Below the pieces are notes generated by a model, which was not told the DNA's origin, did no database searches, and was given only the letters and a program-made list of their open reading frames with translations. Below, piece after piece: positions 1 to 7,380 of a stretch of DNA of 13,133 nt. The position numbers and the translations under genes were made by a program. The DNA is taken from assembly GCA_025966335.1 (NCBI GenBank), contig JAICRS010000063.1, forward strand, positions 1-13,133, in the 5' to 3' direction. Positions within the stretch are counted from its first letter, which is position 1; each line of letters starts with the position of its first letter. This DNA comes from Nocardioidaceae bacterium. Lineage in GTDB: Bacteria; Actinomycetota; Actinomycetes; Propionibacteriales; Nocardioidaceae.

Positions 1-560
1 CGCCCGGCCTCAAGGTGGTCGCGTGCTCCAACCCGGTCGACGGCTACTGGATGATCCAGCAGGCCATCAAGTGCGACGACCCGGTGGTGTTCCTCGAGCC
101 GAAGCGGCAGTACCACGCCGACAAGGCCGAGCTCGACGAGACGGCGACGCCTGACCCGCTGTTCACGTCCAGGGTGGTGCGCGAGGGCACGGACCTGACC
201 CTGCTCGCCTACGGGCCGATGGTGAAGACCTGCCTGCAGAGCGCCGAGGCGGCCGCCGGTGAGGGCAAGAGCGTCGAGGTGATCGACCTGCGGACGCTCT
301 CCCCGCTCGACATGAAGCCGGTCCTCGAGTCGGTGCGCAAGACCGGTCGCGCCGTCATCGCCCACGAAGCGCACGTGAACCTTGGCATGGGCGCGGAGAT
401 CTCGGCCCGGATCACCGAGGAGTGCTTCTACTCGTTGGAGGCCCCGGTGCTGCGGGTCGGCGGGTTCGACACGCCTTACCCGCCGAGCCGGATCGAGGAG
501 GAGTACCTCCCCGACCTCGACCGGGTGCTCGACGCCGTCGACCGCTCCCTCGGCTACTGA
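1..560 (+). CDS. bkdB: 2-oxoacid dehydrogenase E1 component, beta subunit (branched-chain type), 5'-truncated
   Basis: This is the C-terminal part of the thiamine-diphosphate-dependent E1-beta subunit. With E1-alpha it decarboxylates 2-oxoacids and passes the acyl group to the lipoyl arm of E2. The gene runs off the left edge; the first complete codon is at position 3. The visible 185 residues hold the end of the pyrimidine-binding domain (PGLKVVACSNPVDGYWM, then VVFLEPKRQYH) and the transketolase C-terminal domain (VEVIDLRTLSPLD, VIAHEAH, GMGAEISARI). The tail FDTPYPPSRIEEEYLPDLDR resembles branched-chain rather than PdhB-type proteins, but a broad-specificity or pyruvate enzyme is not excluded. 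The E2 gene starts 26 bases downstream, so the two are almost certainly in one operon, with E1-alpha expected just outside the window. The family assignment is firm; the substrate is inferred. Confidence 0.93.
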   Translation, partial: PGLKVVACSNPVDGYWMIQQAIKCDDPVVFLEPKRQYHADKAELDETATPDPLFTSRVVREGTDLTLLAYGPMVKTCLQSAEAAAGEGKSVEVIDLRTLSPLDMKPVLESVRKTGRAVIAHEAHVNLGMGAEISARITEECFYSLEAPVLRVGGFDTPYPPSRIEEEYLPDLDRVLDAVDRSLGY

Positions 561-573
561 GCCCTACTGACGC

Positions 574-578
574 AGGAG
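574..578 (+). promoter_or_regulatory. Ribosome binding site of the E2 gene
   Basis: AGGAG stands eight bases before ATG 587. It fixes the E2 start, because the reading frame stays open for 55 codons upstream through the end of the E1-beta gene. Confidence 0.75.
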
Positions 579-586
579 TCCTCCGC

Positions 587-2047
587 ATGAGTGTGAACGA
601 GTACAAGCTCCCCGATGTCGGGGAAGGCCTCACCGAGGCCGAGATCGTCAGCTGGAAGGTCAAGGTCGGCGACACGATCAAGGTCAACGACATCGTGGTC
701 GAGATCGAGACCGCCAAGTCGCTGGTCGAGCTGCCGTCGCCGTACGCCGGCACCATCACCGCGCTGCTGGTGCCCGAAGGTGAGACCGTCGCGGTCGGCA
801 CGCCGATCATCTCGGTGTCCTCCGGCGAGGCCGGCGCCGCACCCGGTGCCGCACCCGACGCGGCGGCCGGCGCCGTCGACGATGGCGCCGCGACCGCGGA
901 GCCTGCCGGGGGCGCCCCGGCTCCCGCGGACGGTGACGAGGAGCCGATGAAGACGCTGGTCGGCTACGGGCCACGCAGCGCGGCGGCCAAGCGTCGGCCA
1001 CGACGTGGCGGCGGCACGCCCCACTCCCAGCCCGCCTCGGCCATGCAGGACCAGCTGCAGGGCGCGTTCACGCCCGGGCCGGTCGGCGAGGAGGAGATCG
1101 AGATCGACGAGCTCGAGCCGGCCGTTCCGGCACAGTCTGCGGCCCGGACCGGCGCGGGCACCTCGACGGTGCTCGCCAAGCCGCCGGTCCGGAAGCTCGC
1201 CAAGGATCTCGGCATCGACCTGCGCGAGGTGACACCGAGCGGCCCGAACGGCACGATCACCCGGGCCGACATCGAGGGCTTCTCCGGCGGCGCCACCGCC
1301 GACCAGCCGTCCGGGGCGCCCGCTCCGGCCATGCCACAGGCGTCCGGTGAGCGGGAGACCCGCGAGCCGATCAAGGGCGTGCGCAAGATGATGGCGCAGG
1401 CGATGGTGGACTCCGCGTTCACCGCGCCCCACGTCACCGAGTGGATCACGGTCGACGTGACCCGGACGATGAGGTACGTCGCCAAGCTCAAGGAGCACCG
1501 CGACTTCCGGGACGTCAAGGTCTCGCCGCTGCTGGTCGTCGCGAAGGCGGTGTGCCTGGCGGCCCGACGTACGCCGGAGATCAACGCCACCTGGGACGAC
1601 GCCGCCCAGGAGGTCGTCTACAAGAGCTACGTCAACCTCGGCATCGCCGCGGCGACCCCGCGCGGTCTGGTGGTGCCGAACATCAAGGACGCCGACCGGA
1701 TGTCGATGGTCGAGATGGCGTCGTCGATCAACGAGCTCACCCGGACCGCGCGTGACGGCAAGACCCAGCCGGCGCAGATGAGCGGCGGGTCGTTCACGAT
1801 CACCAACGTCGGCGTGTTCGGCGTCGACGCGGGGACCCCGATCATCAACCCGGGTGAGTCCGCGATCCTCTGCTTCGGCGCGGTCCGCAAGCAGCCGTGG
1901 GTGCACAAGGACCGCATCAAGGCCCGCGACATCACCACGCTGGCGCTGTCGTTCGACCACCGGCTCGTCGACGGGGAGAAGGGATCCCGCTTCCTCGCGG
2001 ACGTGGCCGCGATCCTGGAGGACCCCGCCTCTGCGCTGATGTTCTGA
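587..2047 (+). CDS. bkdC: Dihydrolipoamide acyltransferase (E2) of branched-chain 2-oxoacid dehydrogenase
   Basis: E2 core of a 2-oxoacid dehydrogenase complex: it takes the acyl group from E1 on a swinging lipoyl arm and transfers it to CoA. The protein has 486 residues. A single lipoyl domain spans about 1-80, with lipoyl Lys44 in EIETAKSLVE. A long Ala/Pro/Gly-rich linker follows, with a basic patch (AAAKRRPRRGGG). The E1/E3-binding domain lies near 200-235 (PPVRKLAKDLGIDL, then SGPNGTITRADIEGF). The catalytic domain runs from about 260 to the end, with the active-site motif DHRLVDG (His458, Asp462). The segment TNVGVFGVDAGTPIINPGE is typical of actinobacterial BkdC-like proteins. ATG 587 is chosen because the lipoyl domain begins there and AGGAG (574-578) lies eight bases upstream; the frame stays open further upstream but that part is non-homologous. 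Specificity for branched-chain acids is inferred. Confidence 0.95.
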   Translation: MSVNEYKLPDVGEGLTEAEIVSWKVKVGDTIKVNDIVVEIETAKSLVELPSPYAGTITALLVPEGETVAVGTPIISVSSGEAGAAPGAAPDAAAGAVDDGAATAEPAGGAPAPADGDEEPMKTLVGYGPRSAAAKRRPRRGGGTPHSQPASAMQDQLQGAFTPGPVGEEEIEIDELEPAVPAQSAARTGAGTSTVLAKPPVRKLAKDLGIDLREVTPSGPNGTITRADIEGFSGGATADQPSGAPAPAMPQASGERETREPIKGVRKMMAQAMVDSAFTAPHVTEWITVDVTRTMRYVAKLKEHRDFRDVKVSPLLVVAKAVCLAARRTPEINATWDDAAQEVVYKSYVNLGIAAATPRGLVVPNIKDADRMSMVEMASSINELTRTARDGKTQPAQMSGGSFTITNVGVFGVDAGTPIINPGESAILCFGAVRKQPWVHKDRIKARDITTLALSFDHRLVDGEKGSRFLADVAAILEDPASALMF

Positions 2048-2062
2048 CGTCGGGCCCGCCGT

Positions 2063-2092
2063 CTGCCGGGAAGCGTGCGTTGTATCTATGCT
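2063..2092 (+). promoter_or_regulatory. Candidate promoter for the GntR-MFS unit (leaderless transcript)
   Basis: TATGCT at 2087-2092 fits a -10 box (4 of 6 consensus bases). It would place the transcription start at or just before ATG 2102, giving a leaderless message, which is common in actinomycetes and would explain the lack of a well-spaced ribosome binding site. The matching -35 region (about 2063-2069, CTGCCGG) is a poor match. TTGTAT at 2080-2085 next to the -10 box looks like one half of the TTGTATACAA-type operators of some FCD-family regulators, so autoregulation is conceivable, but the second half-site is degenerate. This is prediction only. Confidence 0.35.
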
Positions 2093-2101
2093 GTGGGAAC
2101 C

Positions 2102-2752
2102 ATGCGCACTTCTTCTCGGCCCGGCGGGTCCGCTGCTCAGCGGGCCTATGACTTCGCCAAGTGGGCGATCCTGAACGCTGTCTACCAGGGCGGCGACGTG
2201 ATCACCGAGGGTGGTCTGGCCAACGAGATCGGGATCAGCCGGACGCCGGTGCGCGAGGCGTTGCTCCGGCTCGAGGTGGAGGGGCTGGTGCGGCTCTACC
2301 CGAAGAAGGGGGCCGTGGTCAGCTCGTTCAGCGTCGCGGAGGTCGAGGACGTCCTCGAGGCGCGGGTCCTGGTCGAGAACTTCACCGCCGCCCGGTCCTT
2401 CGCCAACCGCGCCACGCTGCTGCCGCAGCTCGAGGCCGCACACGGCGAGATGCGGCAGCGGATGCGTGAACGCGACACCGCCGGCTTCACCGACGCCGAC
2501 CGCCGGTTCCACGAGCTGATCGTCGACGCCGCCGACAACCACGTGCTGTCCTCGATCTACCGCACACTGCGGGAGCGGCAGACCCTGTTCACCTCGGCGA
2601 TGATGCGCGGCCGGGCGGACCGGATGGCGGCTGCGGTCTCCGAGCACGACAAGATCATCGCGACCCTGCACGGCGATGACGAGGCGGTGTTCTGTCAGGC
2701 CGTCAACGACCACCTCCAGTGGTCGATCGCGCTGGCCCGGGACTCCCGGTGA
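2102..2752 (+). CDS. GntR-family transcriptional regulator, FCD (FadR-like) subfamily
   Basis: DNA-binding one-component regulator of 216 residues. The N-terminal winged helix-turn-helix covers about 12-75 (ITEGGLANEIGISRTPVREALLRLEVEG, shown here in part as SRTPVREALLRL, then LYPKKGAVV). The C-terminal FCD ligand domain follows. Its usual metal ligands are all in place: Asp133 and His137 (DADRRFHELI), His182 (SEHDK) and His204 (NDHLQW), so it probably binds a carboxylate effector through a metal. ATG 2102 is preferred over an in-frame GTG at 2075 because of the promoter-like TATGCT just upstream and because family members start close to the wing-helix. The stop overlaps the start of the MFS gene, making that transporter its likeliest target; control of the upstream E1/E2 genes is also possible. 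The ligand is unknown. Confidence 0.9.
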   Translation: MRTSSRPGGSAAQRAYDFAKWAILNAVYQGGDVITEGGLANEIGISRTPVREALLRLEVEGLVRLYPKKGAVVSSFSVAEVEDVLEARVLVENFTAARSFANRATLLPQLEAAHGEMRQRMRERDTAGFTDADRRFHELIVDAADNHVLSSIYRTLRERQTLFTSAMMRGRADRMAAAVSEHDKIIATLHGDDEAVFCQAVNDHLQWSIALARDSR

Positions 2753-4071
2753 CCCCTTCCGCCGCTGCCGCCGCCGAGCCGCGCGGTGGCCGGCGGGCGA
2801 TGGTGGTCTGGGCGACCGCGGTGTCCGTCTACTTCCTCGCAGTCTTCCACCGGTCCTCCCTCGGCGTGGCCGGGATCGCGGCGACCGAGCGGTTCGACAT
2901 CTCCGCGTCGCAGCTGTCGACGTTCACCATGCTGCAGCTGCTGGTGTACGCCGGGATGCAGATCCCGGTGGGGGTCCTCCTCGACCGGTACGGGCCGCAA
3001 CGGCTGCTGCTGGTCGGCGCGCTGCTGATGACCCTGGCCCAGTTCGGGTTCGCGGTGACCGGCAGCTTCACCGGTGCCGTGCTCGCCCGGATCTTCGTCG
3101 GCATGGGCGACGCGATGGTGTTCATCAGCGTGCTGCGGATCGTCGCCTCCTGGTTCCCGTCGCGACGCAACCCGGTGCTCACCCAGTTCACCGGCCTGCT
3201 GGGCCAGTGCGGCGCGCTGGTCGCGGCGATCCCGCTGGCCCGTTCGCTGGCGGTGTTCGGCTGGACCACGACGTTCGTGGTCAGCGCCACGCTCGGCCTG
3301 GTCCTCGGCCTGCTGGTGGTCCTGCTGGTCCGCGACGTCCCCCCGGGTGCACCCCCGTCCCGGCAGGCCAAGGACGTCCGCACGGTCGCCCTCGACCTGG
3401 GACTGGCCTGGCGCGATCCGGGTGTCCGGCTCGGCCTCTGGTCGCACTTCACCGCCCAGTTCTCCGCGAACGTGGTCGGCCTTCTGTGGGGATATCCGTT
3501 CTTCGTCAACTCCGAGCACACCGGCCGGACAGTGGCCGGTCTGTTGTTGTCGCTGCTGGTGGTGACGATGATGCTGGGTGGGCCGCTTATCGGCGGCTTC
3601 ATCGCCCACCACCCGTGGCAACGCTCGACCGTGGTGCTCGTCATCGTGGCCACGATCGCGTTCACCTGGGGCCTGGTCCTGCTGTGGCCGGGAGACGCAC
3701 CGGTCTGGCTGCTGGCGGTGATGGTGGTGGCCACCGGCCTCGGCGGCCCCGGGTCGATGGTCGGCTTCGACGTCGCGCGCACCTTCGCGCCCGCCTCCCG
3801 GCTCGGGTCGGCGACCGGCATCGTGAACGTGGGCGGGTTCGTGGCCTCGCTGTTCATGGTGTTCGCGATCGGGCTGCTGCTCGACGTGTTCACCCCCGGC
3901 TCCTCGACCGACTACAGTCCGCGCGCCTACACGCTGGCGATGTCGGTGCAGTACGTCGGATGGGTCCTGGGCGGACTGCAGCTGGTCAGGTACCGGCGAC
4001 GTGCTCGTGCTCACCTGGCGGTCAGCCAGCCTGACGCCTACGCGTGGATGACCCGGCGCCCGCGGGAGTGA
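2749..4071 (+). CDS. Major facilitator superfamily transporter
   Basis: Integral membrane transporter of 440 residues, the usual 12-helix MFS size. A short Ala/Arg-rich cytoplasmic tail precedes helix 1 (about 18-42). The signature loop between helices 2 and 3 is GVLLDRYGPQR (75-85), and an Arg-containing helix 4 (GAVLARIFVGMGDAMVFISV) follows. The two six-helix halves are separated by a charged loop near 195-225. The start is taken as GTG 2749, which overlaps the TGA of the GntR gene (GTGA) and implies translational coupling; GGGA at 2739-2742 is a weak ribosome binding site. An in-frame GTG at 2719 would add ten residues and overlap the regulator by 34 bases. Substrate is not deducible; a small organic acid would suit the FCD regulator and neighbouring acyl-CoA genes. 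Confidence 0.9.
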   Translation: MTPSAAAAAEPRGGRRAMVVWATAVSVYFLAVFHRSSLGVAGIAATERFDISASQLSTFTMLQLLVYAGMQIPVGVLLDRYGPQRLLLVGALLMTLAQFGFAVTGSFTGAVLARIFVGMGDAMVFISVLRIVASWFPSRRNPVLTQFTGLLGQCGALVAAIPLARSLAVFGWTTTFVVSATLGLVLGLLVVLLVRDVPPGAPPSRQAKDVRTVALDLGLAWRDPGVRLGLWSHFTAQFSANVVGLLWGYPFFVNSEHTGRTVAGLLLSLLVVTMMLGGPLIGGFIAHHPWQRSTVVLVIVATIAFTWGLVLLWPGDAPVWLLAVMVVATGLGGPGSMVGFDVARTFAPASRLGSATGIVNVGGFVASLFMVFAIGLLLDVFTPGSSTDYSPRAYTLAMSVQYVGWVLGGLQLVRYRRRARAHLAVSQPDAYAWMTRRPRE

Positions 4072-4086
4072 CCGAGCGGGTTCGGC

Positions 4087-5583
4087 TCAGAGCGCCCCGA
4101 TCCGCTGGTAGCGGGCGGTCCGCTGCGTGACGAGCGTGGACCGGTCCCGGTGCAGCAGCTCGGCGAGCTCGTAGCGCAGCACCGCACCGAGCCGGGCGCA
4201 GAACTCCTCCGGCTCGTCGGCGGCGTCCGGCTTCTCGAGCACGATCCGGTCCACGATGCCGGCCTCGCGCAGGTCGAGCGAGCGGACGTTCTGAGACCGG
4301 GCCATGTCGGCGGCATGGGAGAGGTCGCGGTGCACGATCGCGCTCGCGCCCTCGGGCGGCAGCGGGGAGAGCCAGGCGTGCTGCGCGGCGATCACCCGGT
4401 CCGCGGGGAGCAGGGCGAGCGCGCCGCCGCCGGTGCCCTCCCCGAGCAGCAGGGTCAGCGTCGGCGCGTCGAGGGTGACCAGGTCGGCCAGGCAGCGGGC
4501 GATCTCGCCGGCCAGCCCTCCCTCCTCGGCCTCCACCGACAGCGCGGCACCGGGTGTGTCCACCACGGTCATCAGCGGCAGGTTCAGCTCCGCGGCGAGC
4601 CGCATCCCGCGGCGGGCCTCGCGCAGCGCACCGGGCCCGAGCGGGTGCGCCTCGGTCTGCCCACGACGGTCCTGGCCGAGGAAGACGCACGGTGATCCGC
4701 CGAACCGGGCCAGCGCGATCAGCAGGCCCGGGTCGGACTCGCCCTGCCCGGTCCCGTTGAGCGGGATCACGTCGGTGGCGGCGTACCGGAGCAGCCGGCG
4801 TACCCCCGGCCGGTCCGGGCGCCGGGACCGGGTGATCGAGTCCCACGCGTCGACGTCGGGCACGTCCTCCTCGACCGGGTCGGGGATGTCGACCAACTCC
4901 GCGCGCGGCGCCAGGAGCACGTTCAACGCGCGGTCGAGGATGTCGGCGATCTGCTCTGGCGGCACCACGGCGTCGATCAGACCGTGCGCATAGAGGTTCT
5001 CCGAGGTCTGCACGTCCGGGGGGAACGGCCGTTCGTACAACGCCTCGTAGACCCGCGGACCGAGGAAGCCGACCAGGGCGCCGGGTTCGGCGACGGTGAC
5101 GTGGCCCAGCGACCCCCACGACGCCATCACGCCACCGGTGGTCGGGTGTCGCAGGTAGACCAGGTAGGGCAGGCCGGCGGTCTTGTGCGCCGCGATCGCG
5201 GCGGAGATCTTCACCATCTGCACGAAGGCGACGGTGCCCTCCTGCATCCTGGTCCCGCCGGAGACCGGCGCCGCCAGCAGCGGCAGCCCTTCCGCGGTGG
5301 CGCGCTCGATCGCGGCGACGAGACGGTCGGCGGCGTCGACGCCGATCGAGCCGGCCAGGAACCGGAACTCACAAGCTACGACCGCGACCCGGCGGCCGCG
5401 CATCAGCCCCTCACCGGTGACCACCGCCTCGTCCAGGCCCGTCTTCTCCTGGGCGGCCCGCAGCTCGGCGGCGTAGGCCTCGGACACGTCGCCGCGGCGG
5501 ACCGGAGGCTGGTCCCAGGAGGTCCACGACCCCTCATCGAGGACCAGGTCGACCAGCTCGGCCGCGGAGAGCCGGTCAGCCAC
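4087..5583 (-). CDS. Fused AccD/AccA-type carboxyltransferase (AccD3-like)
   Basis: Crotonase-fold carboxyltransferase of 498 residues that joins AccD-like and AccA-like halves in one chain, the arrangement and length of mycobacterial AccD3. The first half (about 45-235) carries SGGTRMQEGTVAFVQM (108-123) and TTGGVMASWGSLGHV (148-162). The second half (about 265-498) carries GQDRRGQTEAHPLGP, VVDTPGAALSVEAEEGG and the oxyanion-hole-type GEGTGGGALALLPADRV (381-397). The N-terminal Cys4 zinc ribbon of bacterial AccD is absent. The family normally moves a carboxyl group between biotin and an acyl-CoA, but no biotin carboxylase or biotin carrier is in the window. GTG 5583 overlaps the CoA-transferase stop by eight bases, with GAGG six bases upstream. 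The acyl-CoA substrate is unknown; a decarboxylase role is an alternative. Confidence 0.88.
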   Translation of the reverse strand: MADRLSAAELVDLVLDEGSWTSWDQPPVRRGDVSEAYAAELRAAQEKTGLDEAVVTGEGLMRGRRVAVVACEFRFLAGSIGVDAADRLVAAIERATAEGLPLLAAPVSGGTRMQEGTVAFVQMVKISAAIAAHKTAGLPYLVYLRHPTTGGVMASWGSLGHVTVAEPGALVGFLGPRVYEALYERPFPPDVQTSENLYAHGLIDAVVPPEQIADILDRALNVLLAPRAELVDIPDPVEEDVPDVDAWDSITRSRRPDRPGVRRLLRYAATDVIPLNGTGQGESDPGLLIALARFGGSPCVFLGQDRRGQTEAHPLGPGALREARRGMRLAAELNLPLMTVVDTPGAALSVEAEEGGLAGEIARCLADLVTLDAPTLTLLLGEGTGGGALALLPADRVIAAQHAWLSPLPPEGASAIVHRDLSHAADMARSQNVRSLDLREAGIVDRIVLEKPDAADEPEEFCARLGAVLRYELAELLHRDRSTLVTQRTARYQRIGAL

Positions 5584-6745
5584 GCTCCACCTCGTCCAAC
5601 CACGCCAGCACCGACGCGTTGTGCTCCCCGAGCCGCGGCGGCGGCAGGTGCTGCTCCCGGGCGCCGGCGAACGCGTTCTCGTCGAAGCGCAGCGGCGGCC
5701 CCGGCAGCGACACCTTCCCGACGCTGGGGTGCTCGACGTCGACGAGCAGTCCCTGGGAGATCGTCTGGTCCCAGGTGTAGACCTCGTCGAGCGTGCGCAC
5801 CTTCCCGGCCGGGATCCCGCTCTCGCGCAGCTTCGCCAGCCACGTCTCGGCGTCGCCGGCGGCGAGCGCGCGCTCGATGGTTGCGATCAGGTCGTCGCGC
5901 AGGTGGACCCGCTCCCGGTTGCTGGCGAACCGGGGGTCGTCGATGCCCAGCATCTGCGAGAGCGTCCGCCACTGGTTGTCGCTGCCGCAGGCGATCTGGA
6001 TCGGCGAGTCGGCGGTGTGGAACAACCCGTAGGGCGCGATCGCGGGATGGTGGTTGCCCATGCCGCGCGGCACCTCGCCGGCCACCGTCCACCGGGTGCC
6101 CTGGAACGCGTGCACGCCGACCACCGCGGCGAGCAGGCTGGTCCGGACCACCCGTCCCCGGCCGGTGGTGTTCCTCTCGTGGAGCGCGGCGAGGATCCCG
6201 TAGGCGCCGTACATCCCGGCCAGCAGGTCCCCGATCGGTACGCCGACCCGGGTCGGCTCGTCCGGCGACGGACCGGTGATCGACATCAGCCCCGCCTCGC
6301 CCTGCGCGATCTGGTCATAACCCGCACGACCGGTCTCCGGCCCGTCGTGCCCGAACCCGGTGATCGACAGGACGATCAGCCCGGGGTTGATCTCGTGCAG
6401 CCGGTCGACCGAGAACCCGAGCCGGTCCAGCACCCCGGTCCGGAAGTTCTCCATCAACACGTCGGCCTGCGCCACCAGCCGGGTCAGCAGCTCCTTGCCC
6501 TCGTCGGACTTCAAATCGGCGGTCACCGACTCCTTGTTGCGGTTGCAGGACATGAAGTACGTCGACTCGGGCGAATCCTCCGGGCCGACGAACGGCGGAC
6601 CCCACGACCGGGAGTCGTCACCGGTCCCCGGTGTCTCCACCTTGATCACCCGGGCCCCCAGGTCGCCCAGCATCATCCCCGCGTGCGGGCCGGCCAGCGC
6701 CCGGGTCAGGTCGATCACGACCAGGTCCGACAACATGTTCGTCAT
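5576..6745 (-). CDS. CaiB/BaiF (type III) CoA-transferase
   Basis: Family III CoA-transferase of 389 residues, which moves CoA between carboxylic acids through an aspartyl-CoA thioester. The N-terminus LVVIDLTRALAGPHAGMMLG and GARVIKVETPGTGDDSR are typical. CNRNKESVTADLKSDEG and MENFRTGVLDRLG follow. The catalytic Asp is most likely Asp173 in GVPIGDLLAGMYGAYG, close to Asp169 of formyl-CoA transferase. The C-terminal half carries RFASNRERVHLRDDL and GIPAGKVRTLDEV. The start is uncertain: ATG codons at 6754, 6745 and 6736 all fit and none has a clear ribosome binding site. 6745 is chosen as the middle option and lies just downstream of a possible promoter. The 3' end overlaps the carboxyltransferase gene, so both should act in one pathway. 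Donor and acceptor acids cannot be read from the sequence. Confidence 0.92.
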   Translation of the reverse strand: MTNMLSDLVVIDLTRALAGPHAGMMLGDLGARVIKVETPGTGDDSRSWGPPFVGPEDSPESTYFMSCNRNKESVTADLKSDEGKELLTRLVAQADVLMENFRTGVLDRLGFSVDRLHEINPGLIVLSITGFGHDGPETGRAGYDQIAQGEAGLMSITGPSPDEPTRVGVPIGDLLAGMYGAYGILAALHERNTTGRGRVVRTSLLAAVVGVHAFQGTRWTVAGEVPRGMGNHHPAIAPYGLFHTADSPIQIACGSDNQWRTLSQMLGIDDPRFASNRERVHLRDDLIATIERALAAGDAETWLAKLRESGIPAGKVRTLDEVYTWDQTISQGLLVDVEHPSVGKVSLPGPPLRFDENAFAGAREQHLPPPRLGEHNASVLAWLDEVERG

Positions 6746-6757
6746 GCTCTGCATTCG

Positions 6758-6788
6758 ATCATGAGGGGTCGTCCGCGGTCGATGACAA
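6758..6788 (-). promoter_or_regulatory. Candidate promoter of the CoA-transferase/carboxyltransferase operon
   Basis: On the minus strand TTGTCA (6788-6783) resembles a -35 box and CATGAT (6763-6758) a -10 box, with a slightly long 19-base spacer. Transcription would begin near 6750-6745, at the predicted start codon, which fits the absence of a ribosome binding site. The match is modest and unproven. Confidence 0.3.
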
Positions 6789-6900
6789 ACCTCACCAACC
6801 TCACCGCCGGGAAGGGTGCAACCTTGCCGTCGGGCCGTCCCGGGACGACCCCGCACGTGGCCGGTCTGCGGGTGCGCGTCGAGAGTCGGGCGGTCCCAGC

Positions 6901-6991
6901 CCGAGGACTGTTCCGGTTCACGTGCGCTGGAACGGTCGTCCGATCGCGAAGTTCACGACCGTTCCCGTGCACGTGCGCGGGAACGGTTGTC
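6901..6991 (+). repeat. 91-bp direct repeat, copy A (two CACGTG hairpin units)
   Basis: This copy matches 7290-7380 in the same orientation at 86 of 91 positions; the differences are at 6928, 6952, 6965, 6969 and 6981. It contains two hairpin units separated by a 21-base spacer. Unit 1 pairs 6907-6916 with 6927-6936 (ten pairs, two of them G-U). Unit 2 pairs 6958-6967 with 6978-6987 as a perfect ten-base inverted repeat, ACCGTTCCCG against CGGGAACGGT. Both ten-base loops contain CACGTG. There is no T-run, so a classical intrinsic terminator is unlikely. The layout resembles REP/BIME-type intergenic palindromes, but no family is recognised. Confidence 0.85.
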
Positions 6992-7140
6992 TTCTCGACC
7001 GCTGCCACGTGAGCCGGCGCCGTCACCGAGCACGCGAATCCCGACAGGCATCGTCGATCCGCCACGGCCGGCGTACGCCCCGGCGATCGCGCGCGGGTCG
7101 CTCACGGCCCCCGGCGGTCGCAGCCGTCCTGGCCGGTGAG

Positions 7141-7192
7141 CTGGTTCGGTGTCATTGCCGTCCATATGGATGGCAACGCCATCTCGAACCAG
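7141..7192. repeat. Nested palindrome centred on CCATATGG (unit C1)
   Basis: An outer inverted repeat CTGGTTCG (7141-7148) / CGAACCAG (7185-7192) encloses a 22-base near-palindrome (7155-7176), complete but for one G-T pair, whose core is TCCATATGGA. It shares CCGTCCATATGGA with unit C2. As RNA or a DNA cruciform it would be a long two-tier hairpin. Confidence 0.75.
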
Positions 7193-7201
7193 TGATCTGG
7201 G

Positions 7202-7227
7202 TGCTGTTCCCGTCCATATGGACAGCA
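7202..7227. repeat. Palindrome GTCCATATGGAC with bulged flanks (unit C2)
   Basis: GTCCATATGGAC at 7212-7223 is a perfect 12-base palindrome, flanked by TGCT (7202-7205) and AGCA (7224-7227), with six unpaired bases on one side. The left flank GTTCCCGT (7206-7213) is identical to the left arm of unit 2 in repeat copy A (6961-6968). This links the CATATG and CACGTG units: similar arm, different palindromic core. Confidence 0.7.
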
Positions 7228-7289
7228 TTGACGTTCATCCGCAAGGGCGAGCGCCCACGCCGACGTACGGCGCGAGGCCGCCACCCAAG

Positions 7290-7380
7290 CCGAGGACTGT
7301 TCCGGTTCACGTGCGCGGGAACGGTCGTCCGATCGCGAAGATCACGACCGTTCTCGTTCACGTGCGCGGCAACGGTTGTC
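7290..7380 (+). repeat. 91-bp direct repeat, copy B (two CACGTG hairpin units)
   Basis: Second copy of the repeat at 6901-6991, offset by 389 bases. Unit 1 pairs 7296-7305 with 7316-7325, with one mismatch. Unit 2 pairs 7347-7356 with 7367-7376; its outer six base pairs (ACCGTT/AACGGT) are kept, but two inner positions are mismatched. CACGTG is kept in both loops. The copy lies 15 bases past the stop of the minus-strand M1 peptidase gene, so its hairpins could sit at the 3' end of that transcript and act in termination or mRNA protection; this is inference. Confidence 0.85.

Noticed and set aside
2075..2104. GTG 2075 as start of the GntR regulator
   Set aside because: The codon lies upstream of the candidate -10 box and adds residues absent from family members; ATG 2102 fits better, though not decisively.
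554..2713. 719-codon open frame on the minus strand opposite the E2 and GntR genes
   Set aside because: Arg/His/Asp-rich composition with no recognisable domain; it is antisense to two clear genes and is a product of high GC.
4072..4086. Terminator between the convergent MFS and carboxyltransferase genes
   Set aside because: The 15-base gap can form only a four-pair stem (CCGA/TCGG) and has no T-run.
6901..7380. CRISPR array
   Set aside because: There are only two long copies with hairpins and unequal spacing, no regular short repeats with spacers, and no cas genes.
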